NCBI RefSeq assembly: GCF_018320785.1
Contig: NW_024571691.1
Span: 1-64,000 of the forward strand
Direction of reading: 5' to 3'
Source: Cheilinus undulatus
Taxonomy: Eukaryota > Chordata > Actinopteri > Labriformes > Labridae
Length of the DNA: 64,000 nucleotides
Positions 1 through 12,346 of this stretch are shown here, in pieces. Both the position numbers and the translations under genes were made by a program. Position 1 is the stretch's first letter. Every line of letters starts with the position of its first letter. Under the pieces are notes generated by a model, which saw only the letters and a program-made list of their open reading frames with translations, did not search any database and had not been told where the DNA came from.

Positions 1-1077
1 AATAGTTATAAAATGGTCAAGTGCAGGATTTCTCAACTTATTCACAACAATTTAGTATCAGTTTCACAGAATTTGACACAGACTGAGCTAAATACTGAAT
101 ATGAAGTGCATAAAGTCTATACATATGTGTGTAGTATATATATGTAGAACTTATTATGTAATTTTAAGTTAATATCGAATTTAACAATGTAGAATTAAGC
201 TATTTAAAAAATATATAGTCCTGCATCATCTCGCATTTTACCTCTTTGTTCAATCTGAAGATGAGGATTTTCCCCATTTGTTGCACTGAACGCTACTGTG
301 ATTTTTTTTTTTTTTTTTTTAAGAAAAGGGGAATAAATTATTATAGAGTGACTGTACTCCAATCCTTTATATTTCATATTTTATCAGTTTTTTTATGTCA
401 TCACATAATGTGTTTGTTCAGGGAAACTATGGGAGACGAGCTGATAGTCACGTCCAGCTTTCAGACTGATGGACTGTGTTTTGCGGAGGGCATGACGTGA
501 CAGGCCAGTATTTCTGTCTTGTGTTACCGAAGCCGTCATTCTTAACGACACTACACGGGACAGGTCCTTACAAATAATACGACTGTGATTATGGTTGCAT
601 GAGACCAGCAGTAGCTTCAATGGGCTTGTTTGTTGACGTTAGCTGTTAGCTGTAGCGCTAACGCGATGATGCCTAACTAGTAGATTCGTTGTGTTGTCTC
701 AGTATTTTACTCTGGCGTGGCATATCTCGCAAACGACTGCCTAACTCCTGTCTAAGTTTGTGCTGTCTTTAATGTTTTGGAAGCCAAAATAAGTGTACAC
801 ATCCACTATGAATGTGGCAGAAGTCGCTCTGCTGGGTAGGTACAAGCAACCGGCTCACGCAGACCAGAGGTCTCGTGTGATCTCGTTGTCTCAAGAGAGA
901 AGAGGCAAGAGTCAACTGCCAGCTAGCAATGCCTGCCGCCAACTAGTGGTCAGGGGGTGAAATTACACCACAAACTACTGCAGCAACAAAGTGAATAATT
1001 AGCTAATTAAGTAAATATCAATACTGCATTTTAAAATATCGATACAATATCTCACCAGGAAGTATCGCGATATTTCA
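1..1077. other. Non-coding upstream DNA, no gene recognised
   Basis: AT-rich sequence with a T-run at about 302-320 and no exon I can defend. Around 1010-1105 there is a motif block rich in TATCGATA-like words that ends in a CCCACCCCTAG string. This resembles the end of a degenerate hAT-type element of the kind common in fish, but no partner terminus or target duplication was confirmed. A short reading frame from an ATG at about 809, ending at a GTAGGT donor near 836, could be a 5' exon but has no supporting homology. N-terminal exons of the NLR gene would be expected in or beyond this stretch. Confidence 0.5.
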
Positions 1078-1106
1078 GTGTATCGATTTTTTGTCCCACC
1101 CCTAGT

Positions 1107-2574
1107 AGACGTCCTCCTGGAGACTGTAGATGTCCTCATTGAGACTGTAGACGTCCTCATAGAGACTGTAGATGTCCTCATTGAGAATGTAGATGTCCTC
1201 ATAGAGACTGTGAATGTCCTCATAGAGACTGTAGATGTCCTCATAGAGACTGTGAATGTCCTCATAGAGACTGTAGATGTCTCCGTAGAGACTGTAGATG
1301 TCCTCATAGAGACTGTAGATGTCTTACTGGAGACTGTAGACATCCTCATAGAGACTGAAGATGTCCTTGTAGAGACTGCAGATGTCCTCATAGAGACTGT
1401 AGATGTCCTACTGGAGACTGTAGATGTCCTCATAGAGACTGAAGATGTCCTTGTAGAGACTGCAGATGTCCTCATAGAGACTGTAGATGTCCTACTGGAG
1501 ACTGTGAATGTCCTCATAGAGACAGTAGATGTCCTCAAAGAGACTGTAGATGTCACCGTAGAGACTGTAGATGTCCTCATAGAGACTGCAGATGTCCTAC
1601 TGGAGACTGTAGACGTCCTCATAGAGACTGTAGATTTCCTCATAGAGACTGTAGACGTCCTCCTGGAGACTGTAGATGTCCTCATAGAGACTGTAGATGT
1701 CCTCATAGAGACTGTAGATGTCCTCATAGAGACTGTAGATGTCCTCATAGAGACTGTAGATGTCCTCATAGAGACTGTAGATGTCCTCATAGAGACTGTA
1801 GATGTCCTCCTAGAGACTGTAGATGTCCTCTTAGAGACTGTAGATGTCCTCATAGAGACTGTAGATGTCCTCATAGAGACTGTAGATGTCCTCATAGAGA
1901 CTGTAGATGTCCTCATAGAGACTGTAGATGTCCTCATAGAGACTGTAGATGTCCTCATAGAGACTGTAGATGTCCTCTTAGAGACTGTAGATGTCCTCAT
2001 AGAGACTGTAGATGTCCTCATAGAGACTGTAGATGTCCTCTTAGAGACTGTAGATGTCCCCGTAGAGACTATAGATGTCCTCAAAGAGACTGTGAATGTC
2101 CTCATAGAGACTGTAGACGTCCTCATAGAGACTGTAGACGTCCTCATAGAGACTGTAGATGTCCTCATAGAGACTGTAGAAGTCCTACTGGAGATTGAAG
2201 ACGTCCTCATAGAGACTGTAGATGTCCTCATAGAGACTATAGATGTCCTACTGGAGACCTTAGACGTCCTCATAGAGACTATAGATGTCCTACTGGAGAC
2301 CTTAGACGTCCTCATAGAGACTGTAGATGTCCCCTTAGAGACTTTAGATGTCCTTGTAGGGACTGTAGATATCCTTGTAGAGACTGTAGATGTCCTTGTA
2401 GGGACTGTAGACATCCTTGTAGAGACTGTAGATGTCCTTGTAGGGACTGTAGACATCCTTGTAGAGACTGTAGATGTCCTTGTAGGGACTGTAGATATTC
2501 TTGTAGAGAATCTAGGTGTCCTTGTAGAGACTGTAGATGTCCTCATAGAGACTGTAGATGTCCTCATAGAGACT
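1107..2574. repeat. 21-bp minisatellite, array 1 (about 70 copies)
   Basis: Tandem 21-bp units with the core GACTGTAGATGTCCTCATA. Common variants have TTA, CTG or GTA in place of the CATA end, and GACGTCC or GACATCC for GATGTCC. Because 21 is a multiple of three and four of the six frames lack a stop, the array produces long open frames (VDVLIET-type on plus, MRTSTVS-type on minus). It sits about 390 bp upstream of the NACHT exon, and the same family recurs at 7121-10900 in the same orientation. A GTAGGGACTGTAGA variant block near 2350-2500 shows local homogenisation. Confidence 0.97.
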
Positions 2575-2965
2575 GGTCCTTGGTCCCCCCTGTTCGGACA
2601 ATACTCTTTGGAGGCCTGGACATTTACTGATGGTCAGAGGTGCCAGCTGGGTATCAGTGTTAGAACGTGTGTCTAATGCTGACATGCTCAGGAGAGTGAG
2701 AATGGGAAGGGTCGGCTGATACTGGAACAGCAGCTGGGCACGTGGTGCAGTTTCTCAGACCTTGTCTAAATCATGGCATACTGGGTGCCATCAGAAGGCC
2801 AGAGCAGTCCAGGACCAAGTTGACTCAGCCGAGTTTCCTCTCAGAGTTTGCTATTTGCTCTCATACATGACCTAGCATCAGGTTTAACTGACAAAACTGA
2901 AGAAGTGATGGGGGTCTGGATATTTATTGAATGCACTAAAGGTTATTTGTTTCTTTTTCCCTCAG
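2575..2965. other. Spacer/intron between array 1 and NACHT exon
   Basis: Unique sequence ending in the acceptor TTTCTTTTTCCCTCAG just before 2966. An open frame continues upstream to 2848, but the strong pyrimidine tract and AG mark the exon start, so the upstream codons are probably intronic. No other exon was recognised. Confidence 0.6.
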
Positions 2966-4748
2966 GAACTGATGCTTCTCTGTGCCAACAAAAGTTCAAG
3001 TCGAACCTGAAGAATAAGTTCCAGTGTGTGTTTGAGGGGATCGCTAAATCAGGAAGTGCAACCCTCCTGAACGAGATCTTCACAGAGCTCTACATCACCG
3101 AGGGAGGGACTGGAGAGGTCAACGAGGAACACGAGGTCAGACAGATCGAAACAACATCCAGGAAACCACACAGACCAGAAACTACCATCAGACAGGAAGA
3201 CGTCTTTACTGGCTCACCAGGAAGAGATGGACCAATCAGAACAGTGATGACGAAGGGTGTGGCTGGCATTGGGAAAACAGTCTTAACCCAGAAGTTCACT
3301 CTGGACTGGGCTGAAGGCAAAGCCAACCAGGACATCCAGTTCACATTTCCATTTACTTTCAGAGAGCTGAATCTGCTGAAAGAGAAAAAGTTCAGCTTGG
3401 TGGAGCTCGTTCATTACTTCTTTACTGAAACCAAAGAAGCAGGACTCTGCAGGTTTGAGGACTTCCAGGCGGTCTTTATCTTTGATGGTCTGGATGAGTG
3501 TCGACTATCTCTGGACTTCCACAACATTGAGATCCTGACGGATGTCAGAGAGTCCACCTCAGTGGGTGTGCTGCTGACTAACCTCATCAGGGGGAACCTG
3601 CTTCCATCTGCTCGCCTCTGGATAACCACACGACCTGCAGCAGCCAATCAGATCCCTCCTAAGTATGTTGACATGGTGACAGAGGTCAGAGGGTTCACTG
3701 ACCCTCAGAAGGAGTACTACTTCAGGAAGAGGTTCAAGGATGAGGAGCAGGCCAGCAGGATCATCTCCCTCATCAAGACCTCCAGAAGCCTCCACATCAT
3801 GTGCCACATCCCGGTCTTCTGCTGGATCACTGCTACAGTTCTGGAGGATCTGCTGAAGACCAGAGAGGGAGAAGCACTGCCCAAGACCCTGACTGAGATG
3901 TACATCCACTTCCTGGTGGTTCAGACCAAAGTGAAGAACATCAAGTATGATGGAGGAGCTGAGACTGATCCACACTGGAGTCCAGAGAGCAGGAAGATGA
4001 TCGAGTCTCTGGGTAAGCTGGCTTTTGAGCAGCTGCAGAAAGGAAACCTGATCTTCTATGAACCAGACCTGATGGAGTGTGGCATCGATATCAGAGCAGC
4101 CTCAGTGTACTCAGGAGTGTTCACACAGGTCTTCAGAGAGGAGAGAGGACTGTACCAGGACACGGTGTTCTGCTTCATCCATCTGAGCGTTCAGGAGTTT
4201 CTGGCCGCTCTTCATGTCCATCAGACCTTCACCAACTCTGGAGTCAATCTGATGGCAGAAGAACCATCAACATCCAAAAAATACACAAAGGCAAAGTTCT
4301 ACCAGAGTGCTGTGAACCAGGCCTTACTGAGCCCAAATGGACACCTGGACCTGTTCCTCCGCTTCCTCATGGGTCTTTCACTGCAGACCAATCAAAGTCT
4401 TTTACGAGGCCACCTGACCCAGACAGGAAATTTCTTAAAGACCAATCAGAAGACTGTTGAGTACATCAAGAAGAAGATCAATAAGAATGTGTCTGCAGAG
4501 AAGAGCATCAACCTGTTCCACTGTCTGAATGAACTGAATGATCGTTCTCTAGTGGAGGAGATCCAACAGTCCCTGGGATCAGGAAGTCTCTCTATCGCTG
4601 AGTTGTCTCCTGCTCAGTGGTCAGCTCTGGTCTTCATTTTATTCTCATCAGACAAAGATCTGGACCTGTTTGACCTGAGGAAGTACTCAGCCTCAGAGGA
4701 GGCTCTCCTGAGGCTGCTGCCAGTGGTCAAAGCCTCCAACAAAGCTCT
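2966..4748 (+). CDS. NLR FISNA-NACHT exon
   Basis: This large exon encodes an NLR ATPase core. A FISNA-like region comes first, with the fish-typical ELYITEG and EVRQIE motifs. The NACHT domain follows, with Walker A GVAGIGKT at 3256-3279 and Walker B FDGLDEC at 3481-3501. Next come ITTRPAA and the CHIPVFCWI stretch, then a winged-helix/helical region with FIHLSVQEFLAALH. All key nucleotide-binding residues are present and the frame is uninterrupted, so this part looks functional. The start is set by the acceptor at 2964-2965 (phase 1). The end is the GTAGGT donor at 4749, which restores the frame into the LRR exon; reading through would hit TAG immediately. The exact paralogue cannot be named from sequence alone because the family has many near-identical members. 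Confidence 0.92.
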
Positions 4749-4837
4749 GTAGGTGCACCCATCGCTGTTCAGGATACACTAGTTTTTCTCTGACATGTAA
4801 TAGTTATTCATCTCATTATCCACTGGGTTCTCTCCAG

Positions 4838-5011
4838 GTTGAGTGGCTGTCACCTCTCAGAGAGTAGCTGTGAAGCTCTGTCTTCAGTCCTCAGCTCTCA
4901 GACCTCCACCCTAATAGAGCTGGACCTGAGCAACAATGACCTGCAGGATTCAGGAGTGAAGCTGCTTTGTGATGGACTGGAGAGTCAGCACTGTAATCTG
5001 GAAACTCTCAG
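4838..5011 (+). CDS. NLR leucine-rich repeat exon 1
   Basis: A 174-bp phase 2-2 exon, the standard length for LRR exons in fish NLRs. It reads [18 protein letters not shown], then [19 protein letters not shown] and a C-terminal CNLETLR, the ribonuclease-inhibitor type of LRR. The acceptor is CTCTCCAG and the donor GTTAGA. It joins the NACHT exon in frame across an 89-bp intron. Confidence 0.92.
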
Positions 5012-5459
5012 GTTAGATAATAAGATTTTTAAGGCTTTCCTGTCTGTTTTTTTCATTGTTTTCATTGTTAGAATTGTTGATCTGAACACAAGAGCACTTT
5101 AGTTTCAACTGCTACGACTGCAAATAGTCATCTTAGCTGCTAGCCAAGCAGCAACCTCCGGTCCTGAAAAATGAAGCCAATGAGAAAGTGCAAAAATTGC
5201 AATACCGCGAGTGTCCACTTGAGGTTGGTTGCAGAAACACCTGAAGTTCCATCTGGACACCTGTTAAACAGCCGGTTTTTACACTAAAAATAAACTGGTT
5301 TACAGCCTGGTTCAAAACACCAAACGTGTCTCATTAGCTAGTGTCTTATTGTGCTCCCACTGTACGGGGGGTGAATTATTTTGTACCACGATCGTTTGGA
5401 TTATATTTAGGATAAACCTCACTTCACACTGATTGACGCATATCATTTGATTAACAGAT

Positions 5460-5690
5460 AGCTCAACAGGCAGAAGCTACGTTTCTGTCAACCAGAACAC
5501 TAGCTAGCTAGCTGACAGGAAGTTGTGCTTAGTGGGCGGGCCGTTAGGTTGATCCAAAGTTCGGTTGAGACCGAGATTTCAATATGGAAGCCTCCACAGA
5601 TTGGCTTCAAGAGCTGTTTGAGTCCGCCTATTGTAAGCAGACGACTGACGTCACACAGGGTTGGTCCAGTTCTTTCTACAGTCTATGATG
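5460..5690. repeat. Dispersed fish repeat, unclassified
   Basis: Contains CTAGCTAGCTGACAGG and the phrases CAGACGACTGACGTCACA and TTTCTACAGTCTATGATG, which I recognise as parts of an interspersed repeat in teleosts. The class is uncertain and the borders approximate. Confidence 0.35.
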
Positions 5691-6099
5691 CTAATGCTAA
5701 CATGACAGTAGTCAGTCTTTGGTCAACCATTGCTGTTACTTCAAATCACTCACATATTTCTACCATCATTACTGATGTTAGCCATATCATAGAGAGTGAT
5801 TTTAAGATGGATTTATGGCCAGGACATCCAGAAATCTAACAGCAAATGGCTGTTCAGCATAAGGCCAGGTCTAGTCGAGGTTTCTGCCGTTTAAAGGAAG
5901 CTTGTCCTCTCCTCTATAACTGCTGAATGTTCTTTTCTTCTGAGCTCATGGTGGATTAGTGTCAGAACAGAAGACTGGCCTCCTTGAGAGAACTTTGGTC
6001 ATAGATTGGTGCCATGAAGAAGACTTACTGTCAAAGCGATGCATCCATCAATCTTGCCTAGAGAATTTGGCAGCAGACTTCTACGGTGGAGCGAACTCG

Positions 6100-6720
6100 A
6101 CATGGGGCAAAAAATGAGGTCACCCCATTGTAGAGGTGTGCAGCCAAATGCCTCTTGATCTTCCTTCCAGACACCCCTCCTGAGAAATGTGACCTTCTGG
6201 TATCTGCAATCTCATTCTTTTGGTCATTACTCAAAGCTCATGGCCATAGGTCATTAGCCTGCTGGGTAAGCTCCCTCTTCACCCCAACAGCCTGGTACAA
6301 TGCCTCAAATCTGTTGATGCTGCAACAATCACCGGTAATCCCATGGTCCATGGCCCAGCCATGAAAAAGACCATGACATACTTAAGTTCCTTCACTTTAG
6401 GCAAAGACTCACACCTCATCCTGGGGGAGCAATCTGTTTTCTGACAGAGGATAATGGCCTTGGACTTGGAGGTACCTGTTCTCATCCTGACCACTTTGCA
6501 CTCAGCTGGAAACCAACCCAATTCCTGCTGGAGGTCCCTGGCTGAGGAAGCCAACAGAACCACACGTCATCAAACAACAGAGGTGCCTCAGGATCCACTC
6601 CACCCACTGCAGGACCCCAAATTCCCAGAGAACTCCCCACATGACCCTCCAAGGGACTGGATAGTAAGCATTCTCCAAGTCCACTGTTGATAGAGTTGGC
6701 AAAGCTCTCCGATCTCCACA
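6100..6720 (-). mobile_element. LINE (non-LTR) reverse transcriptase fragment
   Basis: Minus-strand translations match a common teleost LINE RT in pieces. TVDLENAYYPVPWRVMWGVL (about 6700) corresponds to the usual VDLEKAYDRVPRGVLWGVL block. LLASSARDLQQELGW and TSKSKAI follow, then LPKVKELKYVMVFF, then YGHEL-WVMT near 6230. The frame is broken repeatedly, so this is a dead, truncated copy lying antisense in the NLR intron. The clade was not determined; CR1/L2/Rex-like is a guess. Confidence 0.75.
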
Positions 6721-6923
6721 TTGTAGTTAATCAAATGTTAAAATGGAATAATACACCAGCTTAGTTTAAAATGTTTGGCCCACCATTCTGCATCTATGAC
6801 ATTAAGACTGAGGCAGAGGTCGAACATACCCTCTCTGAAAAGTGATGTTAAAGAATATCATTAAACCCACTAAATGTGGTTGCATTTATGAAGATGATTT
6901 GACTGAGTGGAGATCCTTTTCAG

Positions 6924-7097
6924 GTTGACTTGCTGTAATCTGTTGGAGAAAAGCTGTAAGGCTCTGTCATCAGTCCTCAAGTCCCAGACCTCCACTTTGA
7001 GACATCTGGACCTAAGCAACAACGATCTGCAGGACTCAGGAGTGAAGCTGCTTTCAGCTGGACTGGGTAATCAATGCTGGAAACTGGAGACTGTCAG
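6924..7097 (+). CDS. NLR leucine-rich repeat exon 2
   Basis: A 174-bp phase 2-2 exon reading [18 protein letters not shown], then [19 protein letters not shown] and ending KLETVR. The acceptor is CTTTTCAG and the donor GTAAGC. It matches exon 1 closely, as expected for tandemly duplicated LRR exons. The 21-bp minisatellite begins only about 23 bp past its donor. Confidence 0.92.
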
Positions 7098-7120
7098 GTA
7101 AGCCTAAGATGATCAAAGAA

Positions 7121-10100
7121 CCAAAGAGACTGTAAATGTCCATAAAAAGACTGTAGACGTCCGCATAGAGACTGCAGATGTCTTCATATATACTGTAGAT
7201 GTCCTCAAAGAGTCTGTAGACATCCTCATAAAGACTGTAGACATCCCCATAGAGACTGTAGATGTCCTCATAGAGACTGTAGATATCCTACTGGAGACTG
7301 TAGACATCCTCATAGAGACTGTAGACATCCTCATAGAGACTGTAGATGTCCTCATAGAGACTGTAGACGTCCTCATAGAGACTGTAGATGTCCTCATAGA
7401 GACTGTAGATGTCCTCATAGAGACCGTAGACATCCTAATAGAGACTGCAGATGTCCTCATAGAGACTGTAGACGTCCTCATACAGACTGAAGATGTCCTC
7501 ATAGAGACTGTAGACATCCTAATAGAGACTGCAGATGTCCTCATAGAGACTGTAGACGTCCTCATAGAGACTGAAGATGTCCTCAAAGAGTCTGTAGACA
7601 TCCCCATAGAGACTGTAGATGTCCTCATAGAGACTGTAGATGTCCTCATAGAGACTGTAGATGTCCTCATAGAGACTGTAGACATCCTAATAGAGACTGT
7701 AGATGTCCTCATAGAGACTGTAGACGTCCTCATAGAGACTGTAGATGTCCTCATAGAGACTGTAGACGTCCTAATAGAGACTGTAGATGTCCTCATAGAG
7801 ACTGTAGATGTCCTCATAGAGACTGTAGACATCCTCATAGAGACTGTAAACATCCTAATAGAGACTGTAGATGTCCTCAAAGAGACCTTAGACGTCCTCA
7901 TAGAGACTGTAGATGTCCTCATAGAGACTGTAGACGTCCTCATAGAGACTGTAGATGTCCTCATAGAGACTGTAGACGTCCTCATAGAGACTGCAGATGT
8001 CCTCATAGAGACTGTAGACATCCTAATAGAGACTGTAGATGTCCTCATAGAGACTGTAGACATCCTCATAGAGACTGTAGATGTCCTCACAGAGAGTGTA
8101 GACATCCTCATAGAGACTGAAGATGTCCTCAAAGAGTCTGGAGACATCCCCATAGAGACTGTAGATGTCCTCATAGAGACTGTAGACGTCCTCATAGGGA
8201 CTGTAGACGTCCTCAAAGAGTCTGTAGACATGCCCATAGAGACTGTAGATGTCCTCATAGAGACTGTAGATGTCCTCATAGAGACTGTAGATGTCCTCAT
8301 AAAGACTGTAGACGTCCACATAGAGACTGTAGATGTCCTCATAGAGACTGTAGATGTCCTCATAGAGACTGTAGACGTCCTCATAGAGACGGCAGATGTC
8401 CTCATGGAGACTGTAGACATCCTAATAGAGACTGTAGATGTCCTCAAAGAGACTGTAGACATCCTCATAGAGACTGTAGATGTCCTCATAGAGACTGTAG
8501 ACATCCTCATAGAGACTGAAGATGTCCTCAAAGAGTCTGTAGACATCCCCATAGAGACTGTAGATGTCCTCATAGAGACTGTAGACATCCTCATAGAGAC
8601 TGTAGATGTCCTCATAGAGACTGTAGATGTCCTCATAGAGACTGTAGACATCCTCATAGAGACTGTAGATGTTCTCATAGAGACTGTAGACATCCTCATA
8701 GAGACTGTAGACATCCTCATAGAGACTGTAGATGTCCTCATAGAGACTGTAGATGTCCTCATAAAGACTGTAGACATCCTCATAGAGACTGTAGATGTTC
8801 TCATAGAGACTGTAGACATCCTCATAGAGACTGTAGACGTCCTCATAGAGACTGTCGATGTCCTCAAAGAGACTGTAGACGTCCTCATAGAGACTGTTGA
8901 CATCCTCATAGAGACTGTAGACATCCTCATAGAGACTGTAGACATCCTCATAGGGACTGTAGATGTCCTCATAGAGACTGTAGACATCCTCATAGAGACT
9001 GTAGACATCCTCATAGAGACTGTAGACATCCTCATAGGGACTGTAGATGTCCTCATAGAGACTGTAGATGTCCTAATAGAGACTGTAGATGTCCTCAAAG
9101 AGACTGTAGACATCCTCAAAGAGACTGTAGATGTCCTGCAAGAGACTGTAGACATCCTCATAGAGACTATAGATGTCCTCAAAGAGACTGTTGATGTCCT
9201 CATATATACTGTAGACATCCTCATAGAGACTGAAGATGTCCTCAAAGAGACTGTAGACATCCTCATAGAGACTGTAGACATCCTCATAGAGACTGTAGAT
9301 ATCTTCATAGAGACTGAAGATGTCCTCAAAGAGACTGTCGACGTCCTCATAGAGACTGTAGATGTCCTCATAGAGACTGTAGATGTCCTCAAAGAGACTG
9401 TAGATGTCCTCATAGAGACTGTGTCGATGTCCTCATAGAGACTGTAGACATCCTCATAGAGACCGTAAATGTCCTCATAGAGAACGTAGATGTCCTCATA
9501 GAGACTGTAGATGTCTTCAAAGAGACTGTAGACATCCTCATAGAGACTGTAGATATCCTCATAGAGACTGTAGACATCCTCATAGAGACTGTAGACATCC
9601 TCATAGAGACTGTAGACATCCTCATAGAGACTGTAGATGTCCTCAAAGAGACTGTAGACATCCTCATATAGACTGTAGATGTCCTCATAGAGACTGTAGA
9701 TGTCCTCATAGAGACTGTAGACATCCTAATAGAGACTGTAGATGTCCTCAAAGAGACTGTAGACATCCTCAAAGAGACTGTAGATGTCCTGCAAGAGACT
9801 GTAGACATCCTCATAGAGACTATAGATGTCCTCAAAGAGACTGTTGATGTCCTCATATATACTGTAGACATCCTCATAGAGACTGAAGATGTCCTCAAAG
9901 AGACTGTAGACATCCTCATAGAGACTGTAGACATCCTCATAGGGACTGTAGATGTCCTCATAGAGACTGTAGACATCCTAATAGAGACTGTAGATGTCCT
10001 CAAAGAGACTGTAGACATCCTCAAAGAGACTGTAGATGTCCTGCAAGAGACTGTAGACATCCTCATAGAGACTATAGATGTCCTCAAAGAGACTGTTGAT

Positions 10101-10900
10101 GTCCTCATATATACTGTAGACATCCTCATAGAGACTGAAGATGTCCTCAAAGAGACTGTAGACATCCTCATAGAGACTGTAGACATCCTCATAGAGACTG
10201 TAGATGTCCTCGTAGAGACTGTAGATATTCTCGTAGAGGCTGTAGACGTCCTCATAGAGACTGTAGATGTTCTCATAGAGACTGTAGATATTCTCATAGA
10301 GACTGTAGATGTCCTCGTAGAGACTGCAGACGTCCTCGTAGAGACTGTAGATATTCTCATAGAGACTGTAGATATCCTCGTAGAGACTGTAGATATTCTC
10401 ATAGAGACTGTAGATATTCTCATAGAGACTGTAGATATCCTCATAGAGGCTGTAGACGTCCTCGTAGAGACTGTAGATATTCTCATAGAGACTGTAGATA
10501 TCCTCGTAGAGACTGTAGATATTCTCATAGAGACTGTAGATATCCTCATAGAGACTGTAGATATTCTCATAGAGACTGTAGATATCCTCGTAGAGACTGT
10601 AGATATTCTCATAGAGACTGTAGACATCCTCATGTAGACTGTAGATGTCCTCATAGAGACTGTAGATGTCCTCAAAGAGACTGTAGATGTCCTCATAGAG
10701 ACTGTAGACGTCCTCATAGAGACTGTAGACATCCTCATAGAGACTGTAGAAATCCTCATAGAGACTGTAGACATCCTCATAGAGACCGTAAATGTCCTCA
10801 TAGAGAGCGTAGAACTCCTCAAAGAGTCTGTAGACATCCTCATAGAGACTGTAGACATCCTCATAGGGACTGTAGATGTCCTTAAAAACACTGTGGATGT
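7121..10900. repeat. 21-bp minisatellite, array 2 (about 180 copies)
   Basis: Same family and orientation as the array at 1107-2574, with core GACTGTAGA(TG/CA)TCCTCATA. It fills nearly the whole intron between LRR exons 2 and 3. GTAGACATCC variants dominate here, and a TATTCTCATAGAG variant cluster lies at about 10200-10620. Higher-order repeats are visible: a landmark CCTGCAAGAGACTGTAGAC occurs at 9135, 9788 and 10040, the last two spaced exactly 12 units apart. The long open frames on both strands are a by-product of the unit length. Confidence 0.97.
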
Positions 10901-11070
10901 CTTATGCAGATGTAGAGAGGGTATTACACTCTCAGACTTTTGAGAGAGAGGCTTGGTTACGACCACTTTTCAAGACTGTAGGTACCACAACCGGTTCAGG
11001 ATTCTGGGAACATATACGTCTTATTTGTTTTAAACTGAACTTTTTAAAGAGTCCTTGTGCATGTATGTAG

Positions 11071-11238
11071 TCTTTCAGGCTGTTTGGTCACAGAGGAAGG
11101 TTGTATGTTTCTGGCCTCTGCACTGAGCTCTTCCTGTCTGGTGGAGCTGGACCTGAGCTACAACCATCCTGGAGAACGCGGAGAGGAGCTGCTGTCTGCT
11201 CGGCTAAAGGATCCACACTGCAGACTGAACATACTGAG
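11071..11238 (+). CDS. NLR leucine-rich repeat exon 3 (168 bp)
   Basis: Reads LSGCLVTEEGCMFLASALSS, then VELDLSYNHPGERGEELLSA, and ends DPHCRLNILR, the third LRR type in these genes. The start is taken after TATGTAG at 11068-11070, and the donor is GTACAG. At 168 bp it is two codons shorter than the usual 174, the loss falling where NPS-like residues normally sit. It stays in phase 2-2, so the frame is kept. An alternative acceptor at 11077-11078 would break the expected phase. Confidence 0.85.
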
Positions 11239-12346
11239 GTACAGACAGACAAGGCTGTCCATAAGGGGAGGGTTCAGGGGAGAGCTGGGGCCAAGCAAAA
11301 CTGGGGCCCATGGAAGTCATCAAAGTCCATGGTAAAGTTAATCTGTGATGGCCATAGTGCATTCTTAATCTCAGCAATAACCAAAGAAAATTGTACAAAA
11401 GGCAGTTAAGACTCCTGATGATCCAGTTACATGCGCGGCTGTGAGTGGGAGCGAGCAGGTGCACACGCTGTATACTCTGGGAGCACGAGCTGGATAGTTA
11501 GAGTGAGAGCGCGCAGCCAGAGAGGAGAGAGTGCAGTGTGGAGAAGCGTAAGGGATCGGCAGCTTGTGCTTCGATGATCGAAGGCACAGTTCATGGACTT
11601 AAGTTCCCATACAAGTGTGTGTGCGTCCACGAGACCTGTAAATTATAATGTTCACGCAGTGATTCATGTTTGTGTGTAAACTTTGCCGACTTTGAGCACG
11701 TGTTTGAGCATCATGTCAGCGTTAGCTAAACTTGTTAAATGACAGCTCAAAGGGTCTTTATTTGTTTATTAAGCCTATTATTGCAAAGTTTAAGTTTGAA
11801 ATACTTGAAACGTATGCAGCAGAGATGGCCGCAACTTACTTTAACATGTTATATTTACATGCTCCGGGATACAGTATTATTTAATGCACATATTTTGAAT
11901 GTATGTATACTGGTATGCACTGTTTAATGCATTACTATTTTGGAGCTGAATATAGTTTATTTCTTTGCAGAACCACTCACACTTACAAATGTTGCAGACC
12001 CATGTTTGTACTGTTGCAAAGATTCATTAAAGCTCTAAAAGGAGAAAAGTCGTCCTCATCTGTGTTCTAACAGATACACCTGGAGTGAAGTTTGGAGAAT
12101 TGAGATCCAGACAGCTAGTAGATCGCTACAGTCCTTTAAACCTCCATTACAAAAATAGAGTGACTGGTTCTACTATAGTGACCGTGACTCACTGATAAAA
12201 TCACAAAAGGGAAAAACATCCAAGGGGGCCAAACTTTTATTAGGCCTGTATCGCTATAGAAAATAGTTCCATGGACACTTTTTTACTGAGTATCTTAAGA
12301 TCATGACCTGTCCCTACTGTGATAATAGCTTGAGTTTTTCTTCCAG
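11239..12346. other. NLR intron, possible retroelement remnant
   Basis: Intron between LRR exon 3 and the linker exon. About 11400-12070 has a CpG-richer block followed by an ATTAAA-bearing segment ending GTGTTCTAACA, which could be a solo LTR or other retroelement remnant. I could not define its ends or a target duplication. Nothing else was recognised. Confidence 0.4.

Larger units (their letters stand above)
5012..6923. other. NLR intron with dispersed repeat and LINE remnant
   Basis: Intron between LRR exons 1 and 2. About 5460-5690 holds a dispersed fish-type repeat, recognisable by GACTGACGTCACACAGGGTT and TTCTACAGTCTATG. About 6100-6720 holds a LINE remnant, listed separately. Nothing else was recognised. 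Confidence 0.6.

Noticed and set aside
999..2676. Open frames of 522 and 532 codons on opposite strands
   Set aside because: They are products of a 21-bp tandem repeat whose length is a multiple of three, so four of six frames stay open. There is no start context, domain or codon bias.
2848..2965. Upstream extension of the NACHT open frame to an ATG at 2848
   Set aside because: A strong pyrimidine tract and CAG directly precede 2966, and fish NLR genes start this exon at that point.
7113..10966. Open frames of 766, 518 and 402 codons
   Set aside because: Same 21-bp repeat lying in an intron between two well-supported LRR exons.
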